Origin: Xanthostigma xanthostigma
Taxonomy: Eukaryota; Arthropoda; Insecta; Raphidioptera; Raphidiidae
DNA: 64,000 nucleotides
Assembly: GCA_963575645.1 (NCBI GenBank)
Contig: OY754472.1
Location: forward strand, 27,963,401-28,027,400
Reading direction: 5' to 3'
Position numbers and translations under genes: made by a program. Shown in pieces: positions 1-13,139 of this stretch. The notes beneath the pieces are model-generated. The model was not told the DNA's origin. It saw only the letters and a program-made list of their open reading frames with translations, and made no database searches. How positions within the stretch are numbered: position 1 is the stretch's first letter; each line of letters begins with the position of its first letter.

Positions 1-270
1 AGTGACGGAAAAATAATATTTCAAACTATTTTGTTGTTTGATGAATTATTTGTAAATACTTTATGTTAATTTCGTTTGCGTTTTAGTTTTTCTATAAATC
101 TATAAAGTCGTATGATTTCTGATGTTTTACTATTCGCTGACTTCGTGACGGAACCACCGCCTATTCTCTCTATTAAAACGTTGCGTCAAATGAGTACTTT
201 TCAAAAAACGACCGTATTTTTCGGACCTCAAATTTATAAGATGGTTTTTAGAAAAATATATTTTAATTAG

Positions 271-779
271 TGATGTGCCGGATATCCGTATCCGCGGATA
301 TCCGAAGGAGAATAAAGATCCGTATCCGTTAGTTTTTGGCGGATCTTTTACCTTATTAATTTTCAATTCATAGATGAAATTTTATATATATAGATGATTA
401 GATAATAATGAAAACCTGTTAATATCCATTTAGATTATTTTTTATTTTTTTAAATCGTATTTGGCACCTTTATATTGCAAACATTTATCGTCGTGACTAC
501 CATACTAATAGTGCAACTCAAAGGTACTAAATCAACTATCTTTATAATGATATATTGCACATCGATCTTTGGAAAGAGACAATCTGTTATGAGAGTTAAC
601 TCTTAAAGAGGTCAATAACTTTTTCCCATAACTGATAGTCTCTTTCCAAAGGTCGATGTGCAATATTTACCGGCGCGTACTCTAAGAAAGTTAAGATCCG
701 TATCCGCGGATCTTGAAACCAAAAATCCGTATTCAGATCCGTATCCGCGGATATACATTTTTAACGATCCGGCACATCA
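271..779. mobile_element. hAT-like MITE with GTGCCGGAT terminal inverted repeats
   Basis: The ends are inverted copies of TGATGTGCCGGAT, each followed by repeated ATCCGTATCCGCGGAT blocks. The flanks ttaattag and ttaatttt could be an imperfect 8-bp target duplication, which would suit the hAT superfamily. No transposase is present. It lies upstream of the first visible Mnt exon, so probably in an Mnt intron. Confidence 0.6.
551..667. repeat. Nested hairpin inside the hAT-like MITE
   Basis: The arms ATATTGCACATCGATCTTTGG and its near-perfect complement enclose about 70 bases. The arms differ by a few bases only. It looks like a second small fold-back inserted into the larger element. Confidence 0.6.
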
Positions 780-993
780 TTAATTTTAATGTTAATTTCG
801 GATCATATTTTTTGTTATTGTTAACATAAATTTAGAGACGATTTATTGAAAAAAAATATTTTAATGTTACCTTTGGACCATAAGACGCACCCAAAATTTG
901 AGTCCATTTTTTTATGTAAAAAGGTGCGTCTTATAGTCCGAAAAATATGGTAATAATTTTTAAGTGAAACCTTTGTCGAGACTTTTATACCCA

Positions 994-1110
994 GATCATA
1001 GCGCACGGAGCGCGCCGGCCAAACTCTCAAAAAGAATACTTTGCCACTTTGCTATATGTATTTACACGAACCATTTCGAGCCTTTTTCGACCCTCTTCTA
1101 TCTCCGAGGA
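994..1110. repeat. Dispersed repeat fragment (ATCATAGCGCAC family)
   Basis: About 110 bases are similar to 36843-36950, sharing ATCATAGCGCAC, the CGGCCAA block, and the stretch around GAACCATTTC and TTTTCGACC. The second copy starts just inside the left end of a pogo/Tigger-like element, so this may be a remnant of the same kind of transposon. The rest of 1-1311 shows no coding signal. Confidence 0.5.
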
Positions 1111-1311
1111 TTTTATTAAAAGAGAAAATTATAGATACCGACATTGCTGTACATTTATCGACTGATATTGAATATCGGCCACATGGTCGATATGACCGAT
1201 AACCGATTTTTTGGGTCCCGCTAACAGTGTATATGTCGTATATTATGTACTTACTATGTATAAAAATATAACAAAAGTTTTTATCTAATTAATAAATATC
1301 TTTGTTTTCAG

Positions 1312-4300
1312 AAGAGAGTCCAATTCACAATGGTCATTCATATGCAGCTACGGCACCTTCAACGGCTGCAACATTTCGGAATATAAGCGGAGTAACAGCG
1401 AGTACATTTCCTGTAACGCTAGTACAACCGAACGGTGCTAAAAATGTCACTGCTACCTTGTTGCCGTTCGGTGCTGCAGCTTCCACCGGGAGTCCTGGCA
1501 ATCGTGTGGCAGCTACCACAACCCATCACCATCAACAGATCAGCAACGGACAACATAGGGTGGCCATCTCTGAGACAAGGATGCACGATGGTCCAACTCC
1601 GCTCGTTGTCGATGAAGGAAATGAAATTAAGAGACGAAATGGGTGAGTTTTTTTTTTTTTCTTTTTGAAATCGAAGGTAATTATGTAATTTGTTGTTATT
1701 ACTTTAATTATTAATTTTTAGACCGTGTTTATTGCGATCAGGGACGCGAGAAGTACATAATAAACTAGAAAAAAACCGGCGCGCTCATCTAAAAGAGTGT
1801 TTTGAAGTATTAAAACGTCAATTACCACCGCAGGCTGATGAAAAAAAATCATCAAACTTAAGTATTTTACATTCGGCATTGCGTCACATTCAGTGCTTGA
1901 GACGGAAAGAACGAGAATATGAACACGAAATGGAAAGGCTTGCAAGGGAGAAGATAGCTCTGCAGCAGAGACTAGCCTCATTAAAAAAGGAACTGTCAGC
2001 TCAATGGGATCATATAGATTTCACTACACTTTTACCAGAACAGCTGGAAATTGTCGCGCCTCCTAATTGTGTAACACCTGGTTGGTACAAGTTAATGTTT
2101 CATCTGATTTTACTGTAATCTGTTATTCTAAAATACATGTAAATATTTCATACTTGAACTGTAGGAAGAGAAGACAGTCATTTGAGCGATGGAGATGACG
2201 GGACAATGAACCGAACAATGTACAGCAGCACCAGTTCTCTGTCAAGTGCTGCCACCACCTCTTCTCCCGGAGCCCACGTTGTGCCTGTAAGTATTACAAA
2301 TATTAAGAGCACTGTGGTTGAAACAAAAATAAAAAAATAAAGAATAGTTACTTCTTACCACAACATTTTAGTGTTTGCTGAAGATGAGAGCATAGCTCCC
2401 GAAATGTACTTCCGCTAATAAAACTGTTATGGTAAGAAGTAACTATTCTTTATTTTTTTATTTCTGTAAGTATTGTTTTTATATTTATGTAAAGTGAAGG
2501 CAAATGCAAAGAAAGTACAAAACATGTATCTAACTACATTTCTTTTTATTAGATTCCGACAACTGTATCAGTAGTGCAACAAAATGGAACGTCGTCTATG
2601 TTATTGTCAAGTAATATATCACCTGAAACACCATCCAGCTCAACAGACAAATCACCTCCAACAACGGCCACGCTTGTACATCCTACTTTGGCAGTGCCAT
2701 TATCTCAGGTACTTTATTATTAATTTGGCTTATTATTGGAATCACGAAGTCTGTAACCAGGAGACCTTGCTTCCTATGCTTGCCATGTTTCAGACAGACC
2801 GTTTTTTGGCGCACGCGAGATGACGCTGTTATCACTACTTGGGAAAACTTCGGTTCTTTCCACCTGTTTTCGCCACAGTTATCAAAGTTGTTTAACTTCA
2901 CGGACACTACACACATGTAAGCCATGAACGTGCGTGCGTTACCCAGTAGCTGACGCCATATTGGTTTATACAACAGATATTGGTTCACAGCTATGCTCGA
3001 GCTGGTTCTCCTGGTTATGACTTCGTGATTGGAATAAAAATTAATTTCATGTTTATAATTGTTACCAGGTAATGGGAGCTCAAAGTTTAGTTGTAAGTCC
3101 AACAATACAACTGGTAGCTGGCACCCAGGGACTTCGTGTGTTGCAAGCAACTGGCGATCGACCTCTAACACTTTTACAAACTACTGGCTCAGACAGGCCA
3201 TTAGCACTCGTACAAACTTCAGCGACTCATCTCGAAGGTTCTAGACTGCAGGATACTATTACAACATCTGCGTCCATGCACAAAGTTGTCTCTGGTGGAG
3301 TAACTTTAGTGTCTGCTCCTCAGGGTAGCTTTAGAGCAACAGGCACAAAAGGTGTTACTTTTACAAATGGATTAACTCTTGGTCCAGCTGCTGTCAATAT
3401 TACTAACAGCAAACAAGTTTCAAATTCAGGTTAGTTTATTTGATAAACAGTTCATATTATAATTAACAAATGTCTTTATTATAAAATATTTTCTATTATT
3501 TTTTTTAAATATAAGTAATAGCTTTGCTCTAAAATAATGTATAAACAGACTGTCCCAGAAGTCAACAGCCCAAACGAAGTGAGATGATAGAGGAGGTTCC
3601 TTCAAACCAAAAGAACCATGAACGTGGTTACCCAATTGTTGACGGTTCAAAAGTTATTCCAAATTTGGTATTTTGCTCGAAACTCCACTATAGTGTTTCT
3701 ACTAAAGATTTAACTAAAAAAAAAATTGGTTCTCTGTAAAGTCGGTTTACGGACGATAGTTTTACGTGATAACGTATTCCGTAATACATAACCTAAACCT
3801 CCCAAAATTTGGTTTCAATCCGCTTATCCTTGGTGTCGGAATGATAAGAAATGTCAAAAGTGACGTTTGCAACTTGCAAAGTATTATGTTCTAATAATAA
3901 TTAGTTATTCCAATACTTAACTTAGAAGGCGTTGCATTTCACAATATACTAATGTCAAAAAATTGAATTAAACATTAGAAATGCAGCCGTTTTCATTTTA
4001 AGACAAGACATACGTTTGCTTCTAATTTCCATGTACGGCAAACAAAGACAACCGACCGCGTCGCGCCATGCATTAGACAACATTGCATTTATACAGCTAT
4101 TTTTCTATATAAATTTGTATAAAATATTTTTCTATATAAATTTGTATAAAAAAACTGTTTTGGCAAATTCTGTTATACGAAATCTATGTAAAATGTTCTC
4201 CTCTTTCGTTTAAGACTGGTTTCAAACCGATCTGATTTAAATTGAGCGAGAAATTAGCAAAAAGCACGCACAGGGTCAGGCGGAACGTTACGCGTTATGC

Positions 4301-5215
4301 GTTACGCGTTACACTTTTTCGTACATGCAGCCGGTGTTTTATCAATTTATAATATTGGTGATTCATCAATTTATAAGACGTTATCACGTCAAAAAATATG
4401 TAAGATATTTGGTTAATTTTTTATGTTAAACTTTTTTCGCACGGTATAGAAAATTTCATTGTAGCTGTGTAACGAAATGCTGCAAAAAAAGGGGCCAGGA
4501 ATCAAACCGTGAGGAACCTCGCAAATGCACCTATATCATTTTTATCATTTATATTTATTTCGTTTGAACGGCGACTCCTAAAACACTGATGTAAATACCA
4601 CTGATTTATTTTTTCTGTATAACTTTTCAGATAGTAATCGGCAATCAAGCTTAACAGCACATATGGTTTCATCACAACATGGAACGCCTATATCTAGTCT
4701 TGCCCCTCTTACACCATTAGTTGTATCGCAAGGAAACCAAGTTGCTCATATCATAGCAGCACCGTCGCAACTTAATGGAAAGGTAAAACACATTCTTTGT
4801 CAGATTATATGCAAGCAGTTTCTTAACTGCATAGACAAACATCTGAAGGTGTCATTCTTTGGTCAGTTCAAAAGTAATGGAAATGATCCTATATGTGTAT
4901 AACATAATTCAGATTTGATTCTCTTGTTGTGATATGTTTTGCTTGGCACTTTTCAAATAATGCACAATGTTTTATTATAAATAAAACAGCTTTACCTATA
5001 AATTAATTAAATAGACGAATGAGTGTTACGTTGTTGAAATAAACTGAGTTTTATATTTACAGGTCGTAACCGCTCCACTTCTGAAGTCCGTAGGTCAGGT
5101 AGTGAATGCACAGTATCTAAGCACTGCAACACTGGTTAAACCAGTGGTAGTGGTGAGCAGTCCATCATCTGTTAGTGTCCCTCCGACGTCTTCTCAACCT
5201 CCGCGTACGAGTTAG
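1312..5215 (+). CDS. Mnt: Max-binding protein Mnt (bHLH-leucine zipper repressor), 3' part
   Basis: Seven coding exons join in phase: 1312-1642, 1722-2080, 2165-2286, 2553-2708, 3069-3429, 4631-4782 and 5063-5215 (TAG), giving 544 visible residues. The first visible exon opens at an acceptor with one base owed by an upstream exon, so the start codon and the Sin3-interacting region expected in this family lie before the window. Exon 2 encodes the bHLHZip: basic region VHNKLEKNRRAHLK with the His/Glu/Arg set of E-box CACGTG binders, then helix 2 SNLSILHSALRHIQ and a leucine zipper running to about KKELSAQW. The rest is Ser/Thr/Gln/Val-rich and probably disordered. Mnt dimerises with Max and represses Myc targets in the nucleus; that role is family knowledge. 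Introns 3 and 5 contain repeat elements. Identification is firm from the bHLHZip; exon ends are by-eye GT-AG calls. Confidence 0.9.
2296..2461 (+). mobile_element. Fold-back element with hammerhead-like core, copy 1
   Basis: It lies 10 bases inside Mnt intron 3. Inverted arms AAAGAATAGTTACTTCTTACCA and complement enclose CTGAAGATGAGAGCATAGCTCCCGAAA (2378-2404, read in two halves). A second copy at 46210-46371 is nearly identical over its whole length, so this is a dispersed element. The transposon class is not clear. Confidence 0.65.
3716..4405. repeat. Dispersed repeat, ACGTGATAACGT family, long copy
   Basis: It starts with the TCTGTAAAGTCGGTTTACGG block and ends near AAGACGTTATCACGTCAAAAA, and sits in Mnt intron 5. 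A shorter copy with the same two ends is at 56447-56698, and a third start is at 63866. The two ends both carry ACGTGATAACG in opposite orientation, suggesting a terminal-inverted-repeat element. Confidence 0.55.
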
Positions 5216-5733
5216 GGTGAAGTTAATCAGGTTACTACATAGTAGCATTGTTTTATTAACATTGTAACTTTCAGTATCGTTCTATCACCGCTATGCTGTT
5301 ATCCGATAGCAGTATTATCGAATTATGTGATGTGAGACAACGTAAATTTATAGTTTCGAAAATGGAATATGCATAGTTGAGTTACGTTAAACAGTTGCTG
5401 TTACTGTTTAAAACAGGTGCAGTATTATTTAATCGCGCGTTCCACTGATTTTTAAAAAGGCAAAGAAAAAAACATTATTTTCCAGATTTTATAACTAGAA
5501 GTTGCCTACCTAAGTACGTTAATTGATATTTAATTGACTCTTTTTTTTATAAATAATTGTGTTAATCAACACAGATATATAACTGAAAAGTTTTAAATTA
5601 ATGAATGTAAGAAGTGAGCGATATTGTGCAAATTTTACAAACGCAATAATAATTGGAATGGCATATAAATCCAGATCTTATAAAACACATTTTGCTTAGT
5701 CAAGTTGCTATTTCAGTTGAAATCGGTCCGTTG

Positions 5734-5770
5734 CTAATGTCACGAATTATTTAATAATTCGTGACATTAG
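5734..5770 (+). other. Perfect 17-bp hairpin in the Mnt 3' UTR
   Basis: CTAATGTCACGAATTAT is followed by the loop TTA and then the exact reverse complement. It lies 519 bases after the Mnt stop codon, before the polyadenylation signal, so it would be part of the mature mRNA. Confidence 0.7.
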
Positions 5771-6356
5771 TGACACATCAAGTGTATACTAATAGAATTT
5801 TTGCAAAATGAACGTACAGATCTGTTATTTGTTTATAGCTGCGCTCCATATTAAATGCACACGAACACGAATATATTTGAATTTACTAAAATACTCAAAA
5901 TGTGTCTATAGCAATGAAAAATGGATAGTTTTTATCATTCGTTAAACATGGGCATATTATCTGTTCAGCAAATGACGGTGTCAGATTCAGTATGCGAATG
6001 GTTTCGTGTTTGAATTTATTCTTTTGTTCATTTGTGTTGAAACATGAAATGAAACCTTGACATTAAGGCAATAATATAATTTCGTGGATGACAATCCCTC
6101 GGTGTTTTTGTCTACGTTAATAAATATATTATCAAGGTTTTGCATTTAAAATCTGTGAATTATATAACTCAGTGCTTACAGAATTATAATATTACATCAC
6201 TCTCGTGATATTTCAAATGTAGGTGTTAATGTTTTACTAAATCATTCGTTAAAAAGAACTAACCACAAAGTGTTTAAAAAACAAAAAAACATTGTTGTAC
6301 CTATAGTAAATTGTTTAGTATAAGTAGTTGATGTAAAAATCATTTCGTTATGGGGA

Positions 6357-6362
6357 AATAAA
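6357..6362 (+). terminator. Putative Mnt polyadenylation signal
   Basis: AATAAA about 1.1 kb after the Mnt stop codon, in GGGGAAATAAAAGATG. Another AATAAA-type string lies near 6117. Which one is used cannot be told from sequence alone. Confidence 0.4.
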
Positions 6363-8729
6363 AGATGCAAGACAAGTAAAACGTAATCATTGTATTTCTA
6401 TACATTCTTTGATGATTTTTATATTTTTCCTAATTTTGTCATCACTGTCACTGAAGAAATTAAAATACTTACCACCCGTGAGCATATCTTCAGTGTTATA
6501 AGTATCATGCTCTCAGAGCAGGGATTCAAAGTCAATCGAGAAAGGTAAAAAAACGAATATTTCAATTGGAGGGTTTTGTCTTCTGAGAATCTTTGCAATT
6601 TGACATTTTATTATATGCCAATGAAATAGTCTTATACCGATTCCGGTTGTCAAAAAAACATTTCGGTATAATTCAGCTTAATATTTTTTTAAATGGACTG
6701 TGTAGTTTACATTACACACTATCGGAATGAAATTTTTACCGCATAAGTCGTTATAAACAAATACATACCTACGTATAGGTATAATAAGCACGGAAAATTA
6801 ACAAACGTGGTGGGAATTTAGTCGCGTTGACTGTACACACACACAATCATACATATACAGCGCAGTTGAGCGGCGATTTCGTCAGATCTTTTTGTTAGCA
6901 TGCGTCATTACTCATTACCATGAATATTGAATCAAATTCGCTCTATAGTATACCGTGCATAAAGTATTAACACGTTGACTGCTGCTTACGAGTTGGTTAG
7001 TAAATGTAAGCATTGCGTTTAGGTCAAATATGTGATTATTTGTGGCAAATATGTACAAATCCTAGTATATGGCGTATGAAACCAGAATGAAAACGCAGTC
7101 TTAACTAAAAAATATAAATATGTCGAAACAATATAAACCCAAAATAATGGATATGAAAACCGAATACTTGGTAGCACATGGCAGTCAACGTGTTAAGTAA
7201 TGTATCTTTAGGGATGATATCTCCAAAGAGAGAGATTTCACTTATACAGAATGTCCTATAATATGATAAACATAGCTTAATGTTTGATTTTGTGAATATA
7301 AATGGCTTCTACGGAAGGTTTATACAAGTGATAATTTCAATATGTAAGATTCATTTTTTTATTCATGTCATAATGAAATGATTTTTACTATTATAGTCAA
7401 TGACGTTATATTTAAAAGAAAACTCTTCCGATGTCACAAAATTGTTACGTGGATTTTTTTTTAACTTAAAGCAATTTTTAACATGAAAGTGTGTTCACAT
7501 TACGTTACTGCCACAAAAGAATATACCTATAATGTTCAATTACAGGTTTTCATGTTGGCTTTTTGCATTGTACCTTGTAGTTAGTGTTTCTCAACTGAAT
7601 TTGTACAGTACACGCACTTTTAAAGATATCTAAAAACACATTTGAGGTTATATTTATTTGCATTAATCCTTCTCTGCAAAACGGTTCACAAACATTGATC
7701 AAAACTTAGTTTAAAAAACGATATTTTTCTAAGTAGCTCACTGATCCGCCATTTATTTGTTTTTTTCAATTGTTCGTGTAGACAGTTTCGTGTAAATCGT
7801 AGGTGTTCATTCTGTAGAATGTTATCTAATTTGCTAATCTATATCAATACTCACTTGAATTTAAAAACTAGAATATTTATTTTAAATTACGTTTTTTTAA
7901 TGATACAACCCTATTCTGTGTAAAGTGACGGCCTTCAAAGTGATGATTTTCAATTTCATTTTATAAGTATTTAAACATCTTATTCCGTGCATTAGGCTAG
8001 GTATAGTTCACAACCAGACAAATTACAGTATAGCAGCGCCAACGTTATTTGCACGGATAAAATCTGAACTAGGGACCGCGATTGTGCACCTTTGCCTAGT
8101 TTAATGCTCTACAACAGTGGTGTCACACTGATTTTTCTAAAAGGCCATTTATAAGATTTAGGGTGTGTTAGCGGGCCTGACTCTAAATAAAAACTAAACT
8201 AGTATACTAAATTAAAATCTTTAATTATTTAGTTTAAATCAGTTTTCATATAAAGGTAATAAAAAGAGTAAATTATCTTGAGCTTGAGAATCCAGCTATT
8301 TTAAAAATACCTAATGGCATCAAATTAGAGATGTGTAGATCCGGATGGATGCAGGTCCGGACTTGTATCAACTGTGTGAGTCAGATGTGCATTCTTTGAT
8401 ACTGTTACGTACCTACACAGACCTGATTGTAAACGTGCAGATCGCAGCCGAAGTTGGAACTGTAGCCAGATTGGTATGAAAATCAATCGAGCGGTAGTTG
8501 TAGAAGGAGACACAATTGAATATTACGTACGCAGTATGTACATTGTACTGTGTATAGGTCCGATGTACAATACACATCGTTTACACGTGCTGTCGCGATC
8601 TATTGTTCAATTTTTTTAGTTTCGTCTTTTGACGTAAAATTATATAAGTATGCGTTATGACAGCTAAAATAAATTAATGAATGCGTGTACTATTGGGTTC
8701 TGTCCGAATCATTTTTATAATAATTACAA

Positions 8730-9074
8730 CTAGCGGTCCCGCTCGGTTTCACCCGGGTGCAAAAGAACAATGAGGGGGAGGGACATGAGTTCATCTTCGT
8801 GTACCGAGATGAATGTTGTGTCCAAATTTTGTCGAAAGTTTTTGCCGGACGGACAAATTTTGAGTTACATTGCAACATTTTTCATTGATGCTCCGCTCCT
8901 ATTGGTCGTAGCGTGATATTATATAGCCTGTAGCCTTCCTCGATAAATGGACTATCCAACAAAAAAAAATTATTTTTTTTTTTTCAATTTGAACCGGTAG
9001 TTTCTGAGATGAGCGCGTTCAACCAAACAAACAAACTCTTCAGCTTTATATGTATATTATAATATTAGTATAGA
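8730..9074 (-). mobile_element. Non-autonomous Helitron-like element
   Basis: Read on the minus strand it begins A|TCTATACTAATATT and ends GGGACCGCTAG|T, that is a 5' TC, a 3' CTRR and an A/T target, the Helitron hallmarks. Inside are the shared blocks CTTCAGCTTTATA and GGAGCGGAGCATCA (minus). It is closely related to 32631-33250, which carries an extra internal segment with a tRNA-like sequence. No Rep/helicase is coded. Confidence 0.65.
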
Positions 9075-9542
9075 TAATATAATGGCAAACTATAGCTATC
9101 TGTTTAAATTTAAACCCAGTATAAGTGACTTCAAACATTCTATTTGTTAGGTAAAATATATTTTATAAAAACGTGTGCATTGTGCAACAACTTAAATGGA
9201 ACATTTTCCAAGGGATTCAGTTAAAGAAAAGTTGAGAAACACCGACCTGCATAATTATAGAAATAATCCACTTCAACATTTCTTTTATTATTTCCTTTTT
9301 ATAGTGAATATAAGCCTCCTAAGTTAGGTACTGCTTTAAAAATTCTGAAATAAGTTTTGTAATTTTTTTTTCTAAATTAGTTTCTGAAATATTTTAAAAA
9401 TAAAAATATCAGTTGTTCTTTTGCTCTGTAGATCTGTCAGTTTAGTATTTGACAAGCATGCTTTGATTAATTTTTACATGACATGATAACATATAATATA
9501 GATAACTATGCAAACGAATAGTAAATATCGTAGTATTTAAAA

Positions 9543-9723
9543 CTAGCCGTTACCCGCGTTACCGCACGCGTTAACAGAAGTATATCAAATGTCGATATTT
9601 ATGAAGTTGGATTTGTTCCGTCGCCCAATTGACTGAAATTTTTTTATTGCAACCTTACTGTGAGGTTTATATTCACTTAAATTATACACGTGCCTAATAA
9701 ATATCTAAATTACGTAGTATAGA
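9543..9723 (-). mobile_element. Short Helitron-like element
   Basis: On the minus strand it starts A|TCTATACTACG and ends in GCGGGTAACGGCTAG|T after a GC-rich potential hairpin. It is only 181 bp and non-coding. It has the same terminal rules as the element at 8730-9074 but a different interior. Confidence 0.5.
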
Positions 9724-11039
9724 TGGAAATCAAGATTTCGTATTTGATTTATCGAAATTCTAATGTGAAATTGTATCATAGTGTTTTTTTATTAGTACTC
9801 AATTTTCTATATATTATTTATCTAAAAAAGAAAAAAATAATAAATCGCCACCTCATTTTAAAACCAATATGAAAACAATTATTTACTATTTATTTTAAGT
9901 GATTTTTTTAATATAATTTTACTATTACATTTTATGCTTTTCATATAAGAAATATTTTTTTAAAATACTTTATTAAAGTAAGTAAATTGTACAATGTATA
10001 AAATATTTAAGAACTCGTATTTTTCTGTAAATAGGCATTATTAAAATCGAAAGACTTATTTTAAATTGTGTAATATTAGATTTTGAAGTTATTCAAACGT
10101 CTGTGTACGGTGCGTGAAAGTGAACTGACAATTAAATTTTAGTTAAAATAAAAAAAAAGTGTATACATACAAAACAATTATAGGTATAATATATTATGCA
10201 TATTACCTACTGTAAATCCTAAGTATTTTCAGATTATTGCAGTACTCATTTCCAGCTATTAAAAAATGCGTGCACAATAACAAAGATCTTTTTTTAATCC
10301 AAATTTGCTAAAAGTGAGTACAAAATCAAAGAGACAATTAAATTAAACAGTAAAACAATATTATTACAAGTAATAGAGGAAGAGCCAGCAACAGTATTCG
10401 AGTAAAAATTTCAAAAATATGTAGATATTGAATCTTGTGTACCTGCGGAACAATGAATGTCGATTCTGACAGTCCCCTGTGACGGGAGCATACGACCTCC
10501 AAATGTTTTTTGAAAATAAAGAAAAATCAGTTGTTCTTTTGTTCTGACGATCTGTCAAAAAAAAAATAGTTATGTAGATGCATTCTTTGATTAATTTTTA
10601 CATATAACAAATAAAATACTGTCAATATGGTTTCACTTGTAAAAATTAAACAAAGCATGCCCAGCTACTTACCTTTTTTACAGATCTTCAGAACAAATGA
10701 AGAGCTGTTTTTTTTTTTTTAATATTGTAGGGTAGTATACTGCCAGAATCGACCTTTCATGGTTCAGCAGTACCTACATTTTCACGTGTTTTGAAATGAC
10801 TTGCTGGTTCTTAGTCTATTATAATAAATAAGAAGTTTTAAAAACTCCTAAATTTTTGGTACCTAGTATTTTTTATATTATATTCGATTGTAAATTCGAA
10901 TTGTTTGTTCGAGAGTAATCTACAGTCTTTTTTTTCGCTTCGAATTGTGTACGTTGAAATTTTTTTTTTTTTCACGAAAATGAGTACCGTTGAATGTATT
11001 TTTATTACTAGTTATTACATTCACACGAGTGAATTTGAG

Positions 11040-11166
11040 TAATATTTTTTTAATAAATCAAATTATCGACCAATTTTTCAGACAAATATATTAACAAAAA
11101 TAAATATATATAAATTCGATACATTAACGTTTCGGTCCAGGTTTAGATCTTCTTCAGAACTAATCT
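11040..11166 (-). repeat. Partial copy of the CTGAAGAAG fold-back family
   Basis: It matches one arm of the full palindrome at 26220-26628, including AAATTATCGACCAATTTTTC and, on the minus strand, CTGAAGAAGATC...GGACCGAAAC (11129-11157). Confidence 0.6.
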
Positions 11167-11804
11167 AATAATATAATTAATATTTTTTTTAAATCGCACT
11201 CATTTGACTTTATGTCAATGGGCTAAAAATCTGCGCAGTAGATTGATTTGTAAAATTGTAACAAAGCGTCAATTACTCCAAAAATAGTTCGCGTGAGCGT
11301 AGTAACTAGTAAATGACAAAATGTTGTGTACATGATTTGTAGTGTCAATGCAAAACAATGTACAGATCTCATAATTCCGTCGCCTTAGTTTAATAATTGA
11401 ACAAACGAAATTTATTGTATTGGCTGAACATTTGTGACTAATTTTATTGTCACTGGCATATTTTTGAAAGCTTGTTATTTTTAAAATTGTTCCTTATTGT
11501 TATTGTGAAAAAATTGAACATAAATTTTCAGTCAAACATATTATAATTTTTTTAATGTGAACTGAACATAAAATATAATAAGTGAACATTAATATTATTA
11601 TTATTCCATTATCACCGCACAAAAATATGTTAAACAAAGAACACCCTCGGTGTTACAAAGATCATCATTCGTCCGATACGAAAGAAAAATCATTGGTGCT
11701 TTTGCAAAACCTTTTTTGAGATAAAATTTTTTTCCAGCATCAAGAATTTAGAAAACATTTATATAATATCAGTTGCACCTTCGGTGTTTATCTCTTAGGT
11801 TTTA

Positions 11805-11896
11805 CTTTTATTTTAAGCCGGTCTATTTAAGTTTCAATATAGCCTCCAATCTTTTATTTTAAGCCGGTCTATTTAAGTTTCAATATAGCCTCCAAT
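11805..11896. repeat. Tandem duplication, 2 x 46 bp
   Basis: A 46-base unit starting CTTTTATTTTAAGCCGG and ending AGCCTCCAAT occurs twice head to tail without visible difference. Its lack of divergence suggests a recent slip or duplication. Confidence 0.8.
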
Positions 11897-12643
11897 CTGA
11901 ACATTTAATTAATCATTCAAAGCAGTCACAGATCTGGAATTTTTATAGTCAAGAATTAAGGACTATTATTCGACATCAAGAGAAAATATCAAAATCAGTA
12001 TTTTTTATTCAAACGCGTAACGAATTTGTTTTTTTCGTTCCTTTGCTTTCTGCTTCTTTTTGCACATTTTTTGACAGTTATAATGAAAAATTAAGATAAA
12101 AAAGGCCGTTAGAGCAAAATGCCCTATAAAGAGTGGCTGTATTTCGAGGTATAGGTGTACTGCAAAAGCTTAAGATTTTTTTCTTTTCGCAAAATGTGGT
12201 CACCCTGTCATTAATACAACTGTTACTTAATGCTGACTATTTGAAGGCTAAGTTGAAATTTAAGTAGAGCTTAAAAAATGGGCAAACGGGTATTTATAAC
12301 CAACTGTATCCATTTCTTAAGCCTGTTCACATTGCTTTTACTTGTTTCAAAATCAGAACATTTGTACTTGAACATTATTAAAATTTCACTCCCATTCTAC
12401 ATAATATACAGTGTGTGTATTAGAATATAATATATAAAAATAATTGTGAATATTATCTAGTCTTCAATCTCTTTTTTGCAATAGAATAGAATTCAGTTTT
12501 TAAAATGTGAAATTCTATACTGTATAAATTTGAAAATTATATTTAATTTTTTTTTAATGTATAACATTTATTTATTTGTTTCTTTTTAACCCAAAGTCTA
12601 CAAAAAAGGGGTATTATTTAGTTTTGATAATATTAAAATATTT

Positions 12644-13139
12644 TTTATAAACTAGAGTTAATATATATTAGCCCCAAAATTTAATATACATTTGTACTTT
12701 TTGTCAGTATATTAATATGGTAGTATATTCATTTAGTAGAAATTGATTATACATATACGTTAATTTTATCTCACAAAAGGTTGAATAAATATTTAAAAAT
12801 TAATAAAATAAAACACATGCATTACTGTAAATAAATATCGATTTTATGAACTGTCATAGAATGTCGTCGATACAAAATAAAAATTATAAAGTAATTTTTA
12901 GTATTTTAATGATTACCTTTCAATTCCATACTTTTTCCAATTTTCTGTAAAATTCAATAGCTTCGTTCATAGAACAGTCCGAAACCGACATTTTGCTGAA
13001 TTTTTTTAAATTATTCGCCAGATCCAATTTGAACTATGCGTCGCGACATCTCTGCAAGTTTATTTGACAAGTGGCTGTGCTTACTGGTGCTTACAGTGCC
13101 ACTCCCTAGTCCTTTGAGTTGTCTTGTTGATAAAGCAGT
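12644..13139. repeat. 490-bp dispersed repeat, copy A
   Basis: This is a near-identical copy of 22945-23442, starting around CCCCAAAATTTAATATACAT and ending TCTTGT(T/C)GATAAAGCAGT. On the minus strand both copies keep a 23-codon frame, MSVSDCSMNEAIEFYRKLEK..., here at 12991-12920. I do not recognise it; it may be a promoter and first exon carried by a transposon. Confidence 0.65.

Noticed and set aside
2683..3171. 162-codon minus-strand reading frame over Mnt exons 4-5
   Set aside because: It overlaps two convincing Mnt exons on the plus strand and shows no family motif.
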